From JBMNCQ01 sp049366715 (GTDB lineage: Bacteria > Bacillota > Peptococcia > Peptococcales > BICA1-8): a stretch of DNA of 64,000 nucleotides. Shown here piece by piece: positions 8,596 through 18,700 of this stretch (positions are counted from its first letter, which is position 1; each line of letters opens with the position of its first letter). The notes beneath the pieces are model-generated. The model saw nothing but the letters and a program-made list of their open reading frames with translations. It made no database searches and was not told the origin of the DNA. Position numbers and translations under genes: made by a program. The stretch is from positions 44,700 to 108,699 of the forward strand of contig JBMNCQ010000036.1 of assembly GCA_049366715.1 (NCBI GenBank), read 5' to 3'.

Positions 8596-8985
8596 TTATA
8601 AGTAATTTTTCCCCTTAAAATTAGCAAGGAATTCCTGCATGGCATAAATTGAAGCGCTGCTGATCACATGTTCGATTGCACAGGCGTCCTTATCGGCAAC
8701 AGCGGTATCAATTTTTAAAACCTCTGTAAAAAATTTCTGAATAACTTGATGTTTTTGGGAAGTAAACCTAGCAAGTTTTAGTCCTGCGGGTGTGAGAAAT
8801 ACCTCCTTGTATTTTTCATTGATGATAAGTCCTTTTTCGGCAAGGGTTGACATAGCACTATTTGTGCTTGCTTTTGTAACGCCTAATCGTTTGGCAATAT
8901 CCGACACTCTCGCCCCCTTACCGTCCTGCGAAAGCTCGTATATTGCTTCCAGATAATTTTCCATGGTAAATGTCAGGTTATCCAT
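8596..8985 (-). CDS. DtxR/MntR family metal-dependent repressor
   Basis: A 129-residue regulator. The N-terminal winged helix-turn-helix is clear (YLEAIYELSQDGKGARVSDIAKRLGVTKASTNSAMSTLAEKGLI), followed by the metal-binding and dimer part with QKHQVIQKFF and CAIEHVISSAS. It lacks the C-terminal SH3-like domain of true DtxR and is MntR-sized. The ATG at 8985 has TGGAGGG before it; longer starts have none. Palindromes matching DtxR sites lie before this gene, feoA and feoB, so it probably senses Fe(II) (or Mn(II)), represses the feo genes and controls itself. Confidence 0.9.
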   Translation of the reverse strand: MDNLTFTMENYLEAIYELSQDGKGARVSDIAKRLGVTKASTNSAMSTLAEKGLIINEKYKEVFLTPAGLKLARFTSQKHQVIQKFFTEVLKIDTAVADKDACAIEHVISSASIYAMQEFLANFKGKNYL

Positions 8986-9074
8986 CCTTTTCCCTCCATA
9001 ATGACGGCTGAAAAATGATAGGCCGCCTTTTTTTAGCTGCAAGCGGCGTCTGCCGCCGGCTGCATCAGGTGAAA

Positions 9075-9090
9075 GTTATACTATTCTAAC
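9075..9090. promoter_or_regulatory. DtxR-type operator before the DtxR gene
   Basis: GTTATACTATTCTAAC differs from the feoA palindrome core TTAGACTAGTCTAA only by two G-to-T changes. It lies 90 bases before the DtxR start and suggests feedback control. Confidence 0.55.
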
Positions 9091-9359
9091 AATATTATTA
9101 TACCTTGTTGTCCGAATAAAATAAAGTAAGTATCGATTACCGGCAAATTAGGCGGATATATTTAGAACCTTGCATAGATAATCCGGAAGAAAAGGACATT
9201 TTACAGACAAAATATCCTCTGAAAAACGGCAAAAAAAACGTCCGTTTTTTGCATAACATTATGATTGTTACCCAAATACGCGACGAAATAATATCTAGAG
9301 CAATGAATAGTATAGCTTATTTATGATGAAAAAGAAATTCCTGCGGGTAAAGAGTCTCT

Positions 9360-9971
9360 TTATTTTTGACCTTTTTTGAGCCAGCCGGCTACTTCGACGG
9401 TGCGCTTGGCTTGATGGTATACGGCGTCTTTCACGTCTTCTATCATTTTGCCGTCTTATCCCTGGGTAACTGTAGTTCCATAAGGATTGCCCCCGGCTTT
9501 AAAAATAGAGGAATCGGTATAGCCGGGAGGAACGATGATCGCTCCCCAATGCATCATGGAGGTATATAACGCTTTGATAGTGGCTTCCTGACCACCGTGC
9601 GGGTTCTGGGCCGAGGACATAGCACTGACAACCTTATTCAGCAATTTTCCTTGTGCCCACATCCTCCCTTGAAGGTCAATAAATTGTTTCATTTGGGAGG
9701 GGAGGTTTCCAAAGCGCGTCGGAGCACTGAAAATAATGGCATCTGCCCATTCAAGATCATCTGAGCCGGCTTCTTTAATATCTTCCGTAGCTTCCGCATT
9801 GGCCTTCCAGGCCGGATTAGCGTTGACAGCCGTTTCCGGCGCCAGTTCGCGTACCTTAAGAAGACGCACTTCTGCTCCGGTATTCTGCCCGGCTTCAGCG
9901 GCCCACCGGGCCATTTGGTAGTTGATACCTGTCATGCTGTAGTAAATTACTGCTAATTTAACTTTATCCAT
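9360..9971 (-). pseudogene. WrbA-like flavodoxin/NAD(P)H:quinone oxidoreductase with in-frame stop
   Basis: The intact part (9456-9971) codes for 171 residues of a WrbA-type FMN protein: flavodoxin loop YYSMTGINYQMA, then SAPTRFGNLPSQMKQFID and SAQNPHGGQEATI. A TAA at 9456-9458 ends it at GTTVTQG, but the same frame continues for 31 more codons with family-like sequence (DGKMIEDVKDAVYHQAKR, then VAGWLKKG) to a TAA at 9360-9362. Full length would be 203 residues, the usual WrbA size. The lost tail helps build the tetramer and quinone site. Either a nonsense mutation or readthrough. An AAAGGAGAATAA site precedes the start at 9971. Confidence 0.75.
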
Positions 9972-10401
9972 GTTTATTCTCCTTTCCTTTTCTGCTATCT
10001 GAGCTAAGGTGATTAAAACGGCTTAGATATAGCGGATAGTTTATGATTCTCGGATTAACTTTATACTATTATTTACCGTGATTAGAGCCGACTTAAACAT
10101 TATTTGCAGGCAATTTCCAGTTATGATAACCAGAAGAATACAAATATAATGTGGTTATACGAATACGAATATGGATAAAATACCTGAAAGCTTATATCGG
10201 GAGAATTGGAAAATACTAAAAGTCGATTTGCTTTTCTGATATGTTCCCGGTTCCAGTACCGGATACATTTTGCTTAACCGTTAGCAGCCGGCCTGCAGGG
10301 AATATCTGGTACTAATTGAAACTTCCGGAGTTATAAAGCTTCTTCTTCGGGTATAGGATATGAGGCATCCATAATATAGTGTCAAAAAGGTGTGTAATCG
10401 T
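9972..10401. other. Intergenic, nothing recognised
   Basis: About 430 AT-rich bases between the divergent wrbA-like and ligD genes. It must hold both promoters but I see no clear operator, hairpin or gene remnant. Confidence 0.5.
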
Positions 10402-12861
10402 ATGATTAAAAAGTTGGACAAATACAATAAAAAAAGGAATTTTGCGAAGACCGGGGAACCTGAAGGAAAAACGGGAAACTCCGGAGTATCTCTGAGGTTT
10501 GTTGTCCAGCATCATATAGCCCGCAGAGATCACTTCGACCTGCGTTTGGAATGGGAAGGAACTCTTTTAAGCTGGGCGGTGCCGAAGGGTCCTTCCTATG
10601 ATACCCGTGCAAAGAGGCTCGCCGTACAAGTGGAAGAGCATCCTTTGGAATATCGCAACTTTGAGGGGCTTATTCCCAAGGGGGAGTATGGCGGCGGGGC
10701 AGTTATGCTCTGGGATGAAGGTTTCTGGGAACCCCAGGTGGAAGTAGATGAAGGGCTCAGCCGGGGGTCTCTTAAGTTTGTTCTGCAAGGAAGAAGATTA
10801 AAGGGAAAATGGGCTTTAATCCGGATGAAAGCGAAAGCGGGTGAGGCTGAGAATAACTGGCTTTTACTCAAGGAAAGAGATGATTATGCCCAAACTGTCG
10901 ACGGGATTTCCCAGTTTACCACGAGCATCAGAACCGGACGCACTATGACGGAAATTGAAGAGGGTGCGGGTGAAAAAATCACCAGGAATCCCTTTACTAA
11001 GACCGGTGTGCAGCTTGCTATACTTGTCAGTGCAATTCCTGCGGGGGAAGACTGGCTGTTTGAGCTGAAATATGACGGCTACAGGATTCTTGCTTATCTG
11101 GAAGGCAATGATGTTCGGCTCATAACCAGAAACGGCCATGACTATACAAATCGGTTTCAAGATATCGCATATTCTCTTCTGGACTTAGCCGGCGGAAGGG
11201 CGATGGTTCTGGATGGCGAAATGGTAATCACGGATACGGAGGGCAGGACAGATTTTCAGGCACTGCAAAACTATCTGAGAAATCCCAAGGATCAAAACCT
11301 TACCTATATCATCTTTGATCTGCTGGCATTGGATGGAGAAGACTTAAGAGGATACCGCCTGCTGGAAAGAAAAGCAACCCTTAAAGCTCTGATGAAAGAT
11401 GCACCTAAAAATCTTTATTATAGTAAACATATTAAAGGAGACGGCAAGCAAAGTTTTCAGGCAGCTTGTGAAGCAGATTTAGAAGGGATAGTGGGGAAAA
11501 AAGCTGATTCCGTATATAGCGGCAAAAGAAACGGCGATTGGATCAAGCTAAAATGTGATACAAGACAGGAATTCGTCATCGGAGGATATACCCTCTCAGA
11601 TAAAAAAACGAGTGGGGTAAGCTCTCTTCTGCTTGGCCTTTATGAAGAAAAGGATTTGATCTATACCGGACGTGCCGGAACGGGCTTGACCGTACGCAGC
11701 ATGAAAGAGCTGGAGAAAGAATTTGCAAGTATCAAGACGGAGAGGACTCCTTTCAAACGGGCACCGGAGCCTAGAAAGAATGAAAAAATCATCTGGCTTG
11801 AACCTGTATTGGTTGCGGAAATCAAATTCGCCGCATGGACGGAAGATAATCTGTTAAGACAAGCCAGCTTCAAGGGCTTGCGGGTGGATAAGGATCCCAG
11901 GGATATCAGAATAGAAAATGAGGGTGCCGGAATATTTCCAAATGAAAAATCAACGAAGGGATTATCCGGCAAAGATAGGGGAAGGCCAATGAAAGCAAAG
12001 AGTGAGAGTGTCATCATTAATGGAATAAAGATCACCAGTCCGGACAAGGTAATTTTTGCCGATCTTGAAATTACAAAAAAAGATGTGGCCCGGTATTATG
12101 CAAAGGTGGCGGAGCGGATGCTGCCGTATATCCGTCACAGAATCCTTAGTATTGTGCGCTGTCCTAAAGGAGTATCCCAGGCTTGTTTTTACAAAAAACA
12201 TCCCGGTCCGGATAACAAAGGAATTGTCCCCGTGCCGGTCTTGAGCAATAGCGGAGCAACAGAAGACTATTTCTATATCGAGAATGCTTCCGGGCTGATA
12301 TCGGAAGCGCAGATGGGTACACTGGAATTTCATACCTGGGGCAGCCGTACGGGAGATCTGGAAAAGCCTGATATAATGGTATTTGATTTGGATCCGGATG
12401 AGGGGATGGACCTGGAAACGGTACGCTTGGGGGTCAAGGATCTCAAGAGTGTCCTTGATCAGCTTTCTCTTAATTCTTATCTCAAGACCAGCGGGGGCAA
12501 AGGGTATCATGTAGTTGTACCATTCAAACCATCCGCGGACTGGCCTACGTTTCATGATTTCGCCAGGAATATTGCCGAATTTATGGAAAAAAAGTGGCCT
12601 GATCGTTATACCAGTAATGTAAGAAAGATTAAGCGGAAAAATAAGATTTTCATCGATTGGATTCGAAACGGCAGAGGTGCTACAAGTATTGCCCCCTATT
12701 CTCTAAGAGCAAGAAAAGGCGCCCCGGTGTCTATGCCAATTGCCTGGAAAGAACTGGACACGGTGGCTCCCTCCGGCGTCAATATGGCCGATGCTCTGAT
12801 GAGAATTGACGGACACGATCCATGGCAAGATTTTTTTCAGACCGGTCAACGGCTTAAATAA
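10402..12861 (+). CDS. ligD: Multifunctional DNA ligase D (PE-Lig-Pol)
   Basis: An 819-residue non-homologous end-joining enzyme with three domains in order. First is the 3'-phosphoesterase (about 20-150; HHIARRDHFDLRLE and GEYGGGAV). Next is the ATP-dependent ligase (about 190-520; nucleotidyl lysine K223 in ELKYDGYR, and EGIVGKK). Last is the primase-like polymerase (about 545-815; metal ligands D662 and D664 in DLDPDEG, and SGGKGYHVVVP). I prefer the ATG at 10402; a GTG at 10390 is also possible and the ribosome site is weak. LigD joins double-strand breaks with Ku; no Ku gene is in this window. Confidence 0.93.
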   Translation: MIKKLDKYNKKRNFAKTGEPEGKTGNSGVSLRFVVQHHIARRDHFDLRLEWEGTLLSWAVPKGPSYDTRAKRLAVQVEEHPLEYRNFEGLIPKGEYGGGAVMLWDEGFWEPQVEVDEGLSRGSLKFVLQGRRLKGKWALIRMKAKAGEAENNWLLLKERDDYAQTVDGISQFTTSIRTGRTMTEIEEGAGEKITRNPFTKTGVQLAILVSAIPAGEDWLFELKYDGYRILAYLEGNDVRLITRNGHDYTNRFQDIAYSLLDLAGGRAMVLDGEMVITDTEGRTDFQALQNYLRNPKDQNLTYIIFDLLALDGEDLRGYRLLERKATLKALMKDAPKNLYYSKHIKGDGKQSFQAACEADLEGIVGKKADSVYSGKRNGDWIKLKCDTRQEFVIGGYTLSDKKTSGVSSLLLGLYEEKDLIYTGRAGTGLTVRSMKELEKEFASIKTERTPFKRAPEPRKNEKIIWLEPVLVAEIKFAAWTEDNLLRQASFKGLRVDKDPRDIRIENEGAGIFPNEKSTKGLSGKDRGRPMKAKSESVIINGIKITSPDKVIFADLEITKKDVARYYAKVAERMLPYIRHRILSIVRCPKGVSQACFYKKHPGPDNKGIVPVPVLSNSGATEDYFYIENASGLISEAQMGTLEFHTWGSRTGDLEKPDIMVFDLDPDEGMDLETVRLGVKDLKSVLDQLSLNSYLKTSGGKGYHVVVPFKPSADWPTFHDFARNIAEFMEKKWPDRYTSNVRKIKRKNKIFIDWIRNGRGATSIAPYSLRARKGAPVSMPIAWKELDTVAPSGVNMADALMRIDGHDPWQDFFQTGQRLK

Positions 12862-13301
12862 GATTAGCTTAGAAATCACTTTTTCCCTTCGCATAAATTA
12901 AGTGAGACTTAAAGCAGATTGAAAATGTAAATAATGTGCGGAAATCGCAAATAAGCACAATTAAGTTTTTAAGAATCCAGTCTACATGATCTTTTTGTTA
13001 AGGAAATGTTTTAAAAACAAATCTTATATAATGCTGAAAATCATTGTCCGGAGGATGTTGAAGTATCCTCCGGACATTATATTAATATGCTAATTCATAT
13101 AAATAATGAAGAAGTTATTAAAATTTTTTTGTAAATATTACAAAAAAAATTTAATAATAAGAAGGAAAAATTTAGCTAAATAGATAATCTATAAATTAAG
13201 TTATGCTGCGGATAAATCTAGGCGATGTATTGTTGAATGTATTATCTATAATACTTACTATAATGACGGAAAACGAAATTGACCCAAGGAGGGAATTAAA
13301 G
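12862..13301. other. Intergenic with one strong hairpin
   Basis: An AT-rich gap of 440 bases. At 13045-13076 there is a perfect 12-base stem (TGTCCGGAGGAT with its complement) around an 8-base loop, without a clear T-run. It may be the ligD terminator or a regulatory hairpin. The rest is A/T-rich leader of the next gene. Confidence 0.5.
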
Positions 13302-13970
13302 ATGAGTGAAGAGGTTCATCCAAAGCTGAGAGAATTTATGCCGGTAGCGAAAAGTATTGCCGCGACATTTGGAAATATGTGTGAGGTAGTAATTCATGAT
13401 TTTAAGTATCCTGAAAAATCGTTAGTATATATTTTCGGAAAGCTTACAGGACGTAAATTGGGAGCACCTATAACAAACCTTGTGTTAGAAACCTTAAGAA
13501 AAAATGGAGACAAATCATCAAATCTCATTGGGTATCAAACATCTACAAAGGATGGAAAGATTTTAAAGTCTTCTACTATCTTTATACGGGATGAAACAGA
13601 CAAGATAATTGGATGTATGTGCATAAATTTTAATCTGACTGAATTATTAACTTGTCAACAAATTTTAGATAATTTTACAAAAATGGTTAGTGTTGATGAA
13701 AATATAGGCAGCAGTGAAGAATTTTATGGAGATGTAAATGAAGTATTAAATTCAATTATTAAAAATGTAATAGCGGACTATCCAACGCCTCAACAACTTA
13801 TGACAAAAGAGGATAAATTAAACATTGTAAAAAGGTTAGATGGTAAAGGCGTATTTTTGGTTAAGGGCGCCGTTGACCAAGTTGCTAAAGTCTTAGGCGT
13901 TTCCCGCTATACTATCTATAATTATTTAGAAGAAGCAAGGTCAAAACCAGTTTCAGCAAGCGCTTTTTAG
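13302..13970 (+). CDS. YheO/DauR-type transcriptional regulator
   Basis: A 222-residue protein. Residues 1-115 form the YheO-like PAS domain (CEVVIHDFKYPEKSLVYIFG, then GKILKSSTIFIRDE and IGCMCINFNLT). Residues 160-215 form a helix-turn-helix (KLNIVKRLDGKGVFLVKGAVDQVAKVLGVSRYTIYNYLEEAR). The ATG at 13302 has AAGGAGG nine bases upstream; the longer open frame has nothing comparable. DauR-type proteins regulate D-amino-acid and related catabolism. A RidA gene follows 43 bases later, which fits a role in amino acid metabolism. Confidence 0.88.
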   Translation: MSEEVHPKLREFMPVAKSIAATFGNMCEVVIHDFKYPEKSLVYIFGKLTGRKLGAPITNLVLETLRKNGDKSSNLIGYQTSTKDGKILKSSTIFIRDETDKIIGCMCINFNLTELLTCQQILDNFTKMVSVDENIGSSEEFYGDVNEVLNSIIKNVIADYPTPQQLMTKEDKLNIVKRLDGKGVFLVKGAVDQVAKVLGVSRYTIYNYLEEARSKPVSASAF

Positions 13971-14013
13971 TAAATAACTAATTAAATAATCAATTAAAGG
14001 GAGAGGTTTTAAA

Positions 14014-14397
14014 ATGGAAAAGCAAATAATTAATACCAAGAAGGCACCCAAAGCCATAGGGCCATATTCACAAGGCGTTAAGATCGGGGATTTTCTCTTT
14101 GTATCAGGGCAGTTACCAATAAACCCTGCTAATGGTGAATTATTGACTAATAATATTCAAGAGGAAACAAAACAATCCCTGGAGAATTTAAAGGCAATAG
14201 TAGAGGAGGCAGGAGTAAGTTTTAGCAATATTGTTAAGACCACAATTTTTATTAAAGATATGAATCAATTTAGCTTAATAAACGAAATTTACGCTCAATA
14301 TTTTCCTGGTAATCCTCCTGCGAGATCCTGTGTTGAAGTAGCGCGATTACCTAAAGATGCAAATATTGAAATTGAAGCTGTCGTCTATATCGGGTGA
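14014..14397 (+). CDS. ridA: RidA family enamine/imine deaminase
   Basis: A 127-residue YjgF/YER057c/UK114 family protein. Conserved features are AIGPYSQG near the N-terminus, VSGQLP, and the substrate-binding arginine R104 in PARSCVEV. RidA hydrolyses reactive 2-aminoacrylate and other enamines/imines made by PLP enzymes, releasing ammonia and a ketoacid. AAGGGAGAGG precedes the ATG. It is probably co-transcribed with the YheO-type regulator. Confidence 0.93.
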   Translation: MEKQIINTKKAPKAIGPYSQGVKIGDFLFVSGQLPINPANGELLTNNIQEETKQSLENLKAIVEEAGVSFSNIVKTTIFIKDMNQFSLINEIYAQYFPGNPPARSCVEVARLPKDANIEIEAVVYIG

Positions 14398-14628
14398 GTA
14401 TAAAATTAGCAGGACTTATGGAGTTTGAAGATCAGCCCCATAGGGTAACCTATTTAATTTTCAGTTAATCACTTTATTACAGACAGATAAAATGTAAAAC
14501 ATTGCAAAATATATAAATTTTATACATGAAGAAATATGCACCACACCAAAGTGTTGTGGTTAATCCTCTTTATAACATAAAGAAAGTTCTAGCGTAGAAT
14601 CTCCCGGTTTTGCAGGGTAAGTAGAAGT

Positions 14629-14658
14629 AACCGACATCGTTTTTACGGTGTCGGTTTT
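14629..14658 (+). terminator. Rho-independent terminator
   Basis: ACCGACATCG (14630-14639) pairs with CGGTGTCGGT (14646-14655) with one G-T pair, followed by TTT. It lies about 230 bases after ridA. Confidence 0.65.
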
Positions 14659-14671
14659 ATTGTATAGCGAA

Positions 14672-14858
14672 AACCACCTGCTCTGCAGGTGGTTCCAAAG
14701 AGTTTTAGCTATGAGTAGAAAAAACTACCTCCATTTGTTAGAATAGTGCAGGTTTCGCCAGCTGCACAAAAACATTGGAGGCAGAATTTTAAATTGGATA
14801 CCGAAAGTCTGCCACACACGCAATGGAATTGTAAAGTATGAGTAAGGTTCAAGAATTT
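14672..14858. other. Hairpin-rich spacer before the antitoxin gene
   Basis: Two nested or adjacent stems: AACCACCTGC/GCAGGTGGTT (14672-14694, perfect, 3-base loop), and around 14727-14784 CCTCCA/TGGAGG enclosing GTGCAG/CTGCAC. No gene is seen. The second structure could be an RNA hairpin or the end of a lost small mobile element; I cannot decide. Confidence 0.35.
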
Positions 14859-14973
14859 TAAATAAAATGCGGAGGCGGGATGAGGAAGAATGTAACCACC
14901 CAAAGCGTTCTTTTTTATGTACGTTTATAAAAGCAAAAATAAAAAAACAGATTACATGTTGCCCAAATGCATA

Positions 14974-15003
14974 TTGTGTACGCTGTGTACATAATTATAT
15001 AAT
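14974..15003 (+). promoter_or_regulatory. Promoter of the antitoxin gene
   Basis: TTGTGT (14974-14979) and a perfect TATAAT (14998-15003) are 18 bases apart. The repeat GTGTAC-gct-GTGTAC lies between the boxes, where an antitoxin could bind to control its own operon. Confidence 0.6.
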
Positions 15004-15016
15004 GGGAGGTGAGAGC

Positions 15017-15457
15017 ATGATCCTTAAAAAAGAGGATGTGATTATGCAGGAAGTAATTAATGCTACAGATGTCAGAAAAAACTGGGGCAATTTTATTGAC
15101 CATGTTGTGCGTTTTAAGCCTTTTCTCGTGAAACGCAATAGAGACTATATTGCAGCTATATCTCTCGAGCATTTGGAGACTGTATTAACACCGTATAAGT
15201 TCCCCCTTAAATACGAAAAAGAAGCTGACGGCAGTTTCAGCGGTTTCTTGAAAGAACTGGACCTTGTAATTAACGCTGCGAGTTTGGATGCGTTAAAAAC
15301 AGAGATGGCCAAAGAACTTACTGCATATGCGCAAGAATATATGGATGAGTTCCAAGAATATTATGGGTCTTCTAATAGAAAGCCTCATTTCCCTTTTATT
15401 CTGCGGGTTTTGATTCAGAAGAATGAGGATGCAGTAAGAGGTTTGCTTGATGCCTAG
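15017..15457 (+). CDS. Phd/HicB-like antitoxin
   Basis: A 146-residue protein. After the first ten residues comes a Phd/YefM-like DNA-binding part (ATDVRKNWGNFIDHVVRFKPFLVKRNRDYIAAISLEHLE). A HicB-like part with DGSFSGFLKELDLVINAASLDALKTEMAKEL follows and would bind the toxin. The ATG at 15017 is preceded by GGGAGGTG. Its stop overlaps the ATG of a HicA-like toxin gene that is broken by frameshifts, so this antitoxin now lacks its local partner. The family call is from motif pattern and position. Confidence 0.65.
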   Translation: MILKKEDVIMQEVINATDVRKNWGNFIDHVVRFKPFLVKRNRDYIAAISLEHLETVLTPYKFPLKYEKEADGSFSGFLKELDLVINAASLDALKTEMAKELTAYAQEYMDEFQEYYGSSNRKPHFPFILRVLIQKNEDAVRGLLDA

Positions 15458-15692
15458 CCGGAGAGAATTAAAACATTTTGTGAACGGGACGGACGGGAAC
15501 TATATAAAGATACAGATCATTATTTTTATCGAAAAATAATGGCGGACAGGACTTAAAAGCGTACAAAGGTTTCCCAGGAACAGGTGAAATGCTTCGGCGG
15601 TTATGGCGGTATATTTAAAGAAGCAATTACAGGTCGATGAAGTTTTTTTAATAAAACAGTATGAACAAAATCCATTTGCTGCTTTTGTATGA
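15450..15692 (+). pseudogene. Degraded HicA-like toxin
   Basis: The reading starts MPSRRELKHFVN in the frame of the ATG at 15450. It continues after a one-base loss as RDGRELYKDTDHYFYRKI, then meets an in-frame TAA, KRTKVS, a second loss, GTGEMLRRLWRYI, and a third loss, LKKQLQVDEVFLIKQYEQNPFAAFV to a TGA at 15690-15692. Together these rebuild a toxin of the HicA/YcfA type (short double-stranded-RNA-binding-like fold with an active histidine, here in TDHYFYRK). Three frameshifts and one stop mean it cannot make active protein. Confidence 0.75.
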
Positions 15693-15733
15693 TAATCAGA
15701 CAGCGCAGTATGCGAAATTTTGGAGGATAAAAT

Positions 15734-18700
15734 ATGCCTAATTATGATTTCCATTCTTTATTAGAACCACTGGAATTTCAAGATCTGGTTTGTGATATCG
15801 TCCAGCTCCGGGACGGTATTTTTCTGGAAACCTATAAGGAAGGCCGTGATTCCGGGATTGATGGTTCATATACCGATAAAAATAAAAAAATCATTGTTCA
15901 GGCGAAACGTTACCGGCAAAATTTTAAGAAACTATATTATGACCTGCAACATATTGAATTACCCAAAGTTCGCAAGTTAAATCCTGATCGTTACATTCTG
16001 GGGGTCTCGCTGGACTTTCAGCCTGGAGAGAAGGAAAAGATTGCTAAACTTTTTGAAGGTTATATGACCGACACCGGTGATATTTTAAGCAGAAAAGATA
16101 TTAATCGCCTTTTGAAAGATCCTGCGTATGAGCGGATTGAGCTTGCATATCCAAAGCTCTGGTTACCCAGTCTTACTATATTTGAGAAGACGTTAAAAAA
16201 ATCCGTATACCGGGCCGTTTACAAAGAGTCGGTAGAAGAGTTGAAAGAAGCAATCAAAACATCAAAGATTTTTGTTCCGACCAGAATTTACCGCAAGGCG
16301 TTACATGAGTGGTCTCGGAATCACGTGATTGTTATTTCAGGAGAGCCTGGCGTAGGCAAGACAACAATGGCCTATCTTTTGGCATTAGCATACCTGCAGC
16401 CGGATAATTTGGATGGATTCATCTGGGCAAATTCCATTCACGATATATACGCAATGCTGGAAGATGAACAGAAACAAGTTATCATCTTGGATGATTTTTG
16501 GGGCAGTATTTTTCATGACGATTATACACGCAGAAACGATGAGAATCGACTGGATAAACTCATAAGGCGTATCATAGAGTCCGATGGGAAAAAACGTTTG
16601 ATTCTGACAACAAGAGAATATATTCTCCAACAAGGTTTACAAAAACATCCTGCACTTAAAGAAACATTGGATCAATACGCATTAATCTGTACGATGGAAG
16701 AATACGGAGAAGATGAAAAGGCCAGCATCCTATTCCGTCATCTCTATGCATCGAATCTTGATTACGAATATGTCGATTACTTATTTGCCAAGTGTAATTG
16801 GCTTGTAAATCATCGGAATTACAACCCGCGAGTCCTGGCAATCTTTCTGGCGCAAGAATCCGGTAAAGCTTGTTCCCCTCAAGAATATTACGATGAATTA
16901 TGTGACTATTTTGATAATCCCAGTGCTTTCTGGAAAGCTATCTTTGTTGATCTCTCTCAAGAAGCCCAAATTGTCGCTATGCTTTTATTGATTTCTTCGA
17001 CGCCTATGCGTTTGTCGGATATGGCTTGCTGCTATCAAAAATATATTCGGAATTGCACTACTCAAACGACGGTAAAAAATTTGGGCGATACCATAGCGGA
17101 GCTTGAGAAAACGATGATCAAGTCGTTTTACAGCAAGGAAGAAGAAGCCGTTCTGTTAAGGTTCAGCATGCCGGCTGTACAGGATTTTCTGTATCAGCAC
17201 ATGGAAGAAAATAATGAACAATGCATTCCGCTGGTTTTACAATGCTGTACTTTTTACAATCAGTTACAATTTCTTTTAGAGCATCAATCAATGAATTGCA
17301 GTAAGAGAATTGCGGATCTTATCGTCGAACAATGTATCTTACATTACCATGATTATGACGATTGCTATATGGAGTATGACGGTAGCTGGAATTGGGATGT
17401 GGATATTTTCTCACATGAAGGGGAACACCTGGACAGACTTTTTCACCTACTCCGCTGTTGTAAGCCGGAAAGACATTCCGCGCTTTTTTGGTTTTTAGAA
17501 ATACAAATAAAGGATTATTGCTTAACTATGGGCAGCGATGATCTGGAAGCTCAATATACAGACCTGCATAATTTGCCGGATATCATTGTCCGCTGTATTC
17601 AAAAGGGAATGGTTTTCAACGGAAAGGATATTATTGATAAATACTATGAGAAAGCCTTCAGTGTACATCATTATCGGGCAATGAAAAAATTCGGGGATGT
17701 GTTTCCGGAAGAATACGGTATTTTTTATAAAACATACTTTGCACAGGTAAAAAGAAGGTTAAAGAATACACTACTTTCTGAGTTGGAGTTTCTTGATGAT
17801 TTTAGTATGGATTTCCAATTTGATATGCTGCTCGATGATATCCCGGACATTCTTAAGGAATTTGGCTTGCGTTATACAAAAGAATTCGGGCAGAAATTAC
17901 TTGACTTGTGCGGTAGAGAACCGGCATCTTTAAGCAGAAAAAAAGATACATATAAAAAGTCGTTACATGATGATATAGACCAGGAGGAGAGAGCCCTCGC
18001 AGCGGTTAAGGAGGATGCTGAGAATTGGCTTTTTGGACCAAGGGAAACATACTTAGAAGATGGGCAGATTAATGAAATGATTACCCAAAGCAGCCTTAAT
18101 CCGGAATTGAAAGCAGCCTTGAAAAAAAACCTTAGTACGGGATGCGCACATTATATTTATAACTTCCTGCAGACAAAAGAAGCCATTGAGCTGTTTCTTG
18201 CCGCTTTAAAAGAATCAGAAGATAATTTTATTGAGCAAGAATGCAGCCTTTATATGATGATGTTATGGCATATTGGCCGGGGAAATCAAGAATTGATAAA
18301 AAAACTTGTGGGTTTTTGTGCGGAAAGCTTTGCAATGATCGTTTATCGGGAAGAACCTGTGCTACGGGCTAATGAATTTTTAGCCGGTGAGATTTATACC
18401 TGCTATCTAAAAAATGATGCTGAATTCTGTGAAGTCGTTTTTGAGAATTTGCTGATGAGAGATGAACAGTGGATACGTTTTCTCCATATACCCCTCTTTA
18501 TTTTCTGTAATGTTTTTATTATGTATATGGGATGTAGTGAGGGAGAGTTGGAGGAATATTATCAGGATTTATGGGGAGAGAATTTCAGCAAATTTAAGCA
18601 TATAGCAAGATATGATGGGGGAAAACAAACCAGTATTGGTTATGCCGATTTTGGGGCTTATCATTTTAAACGATATGAGTGGGAGGGATGTATGTATCGG

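Noticed and set aside
14727..14784. CRISPR-like or IS-end repeat from the nested hairpins
   Set aside because: There is only one copy, with no spacer-repeat pattern and no transposase nearby.
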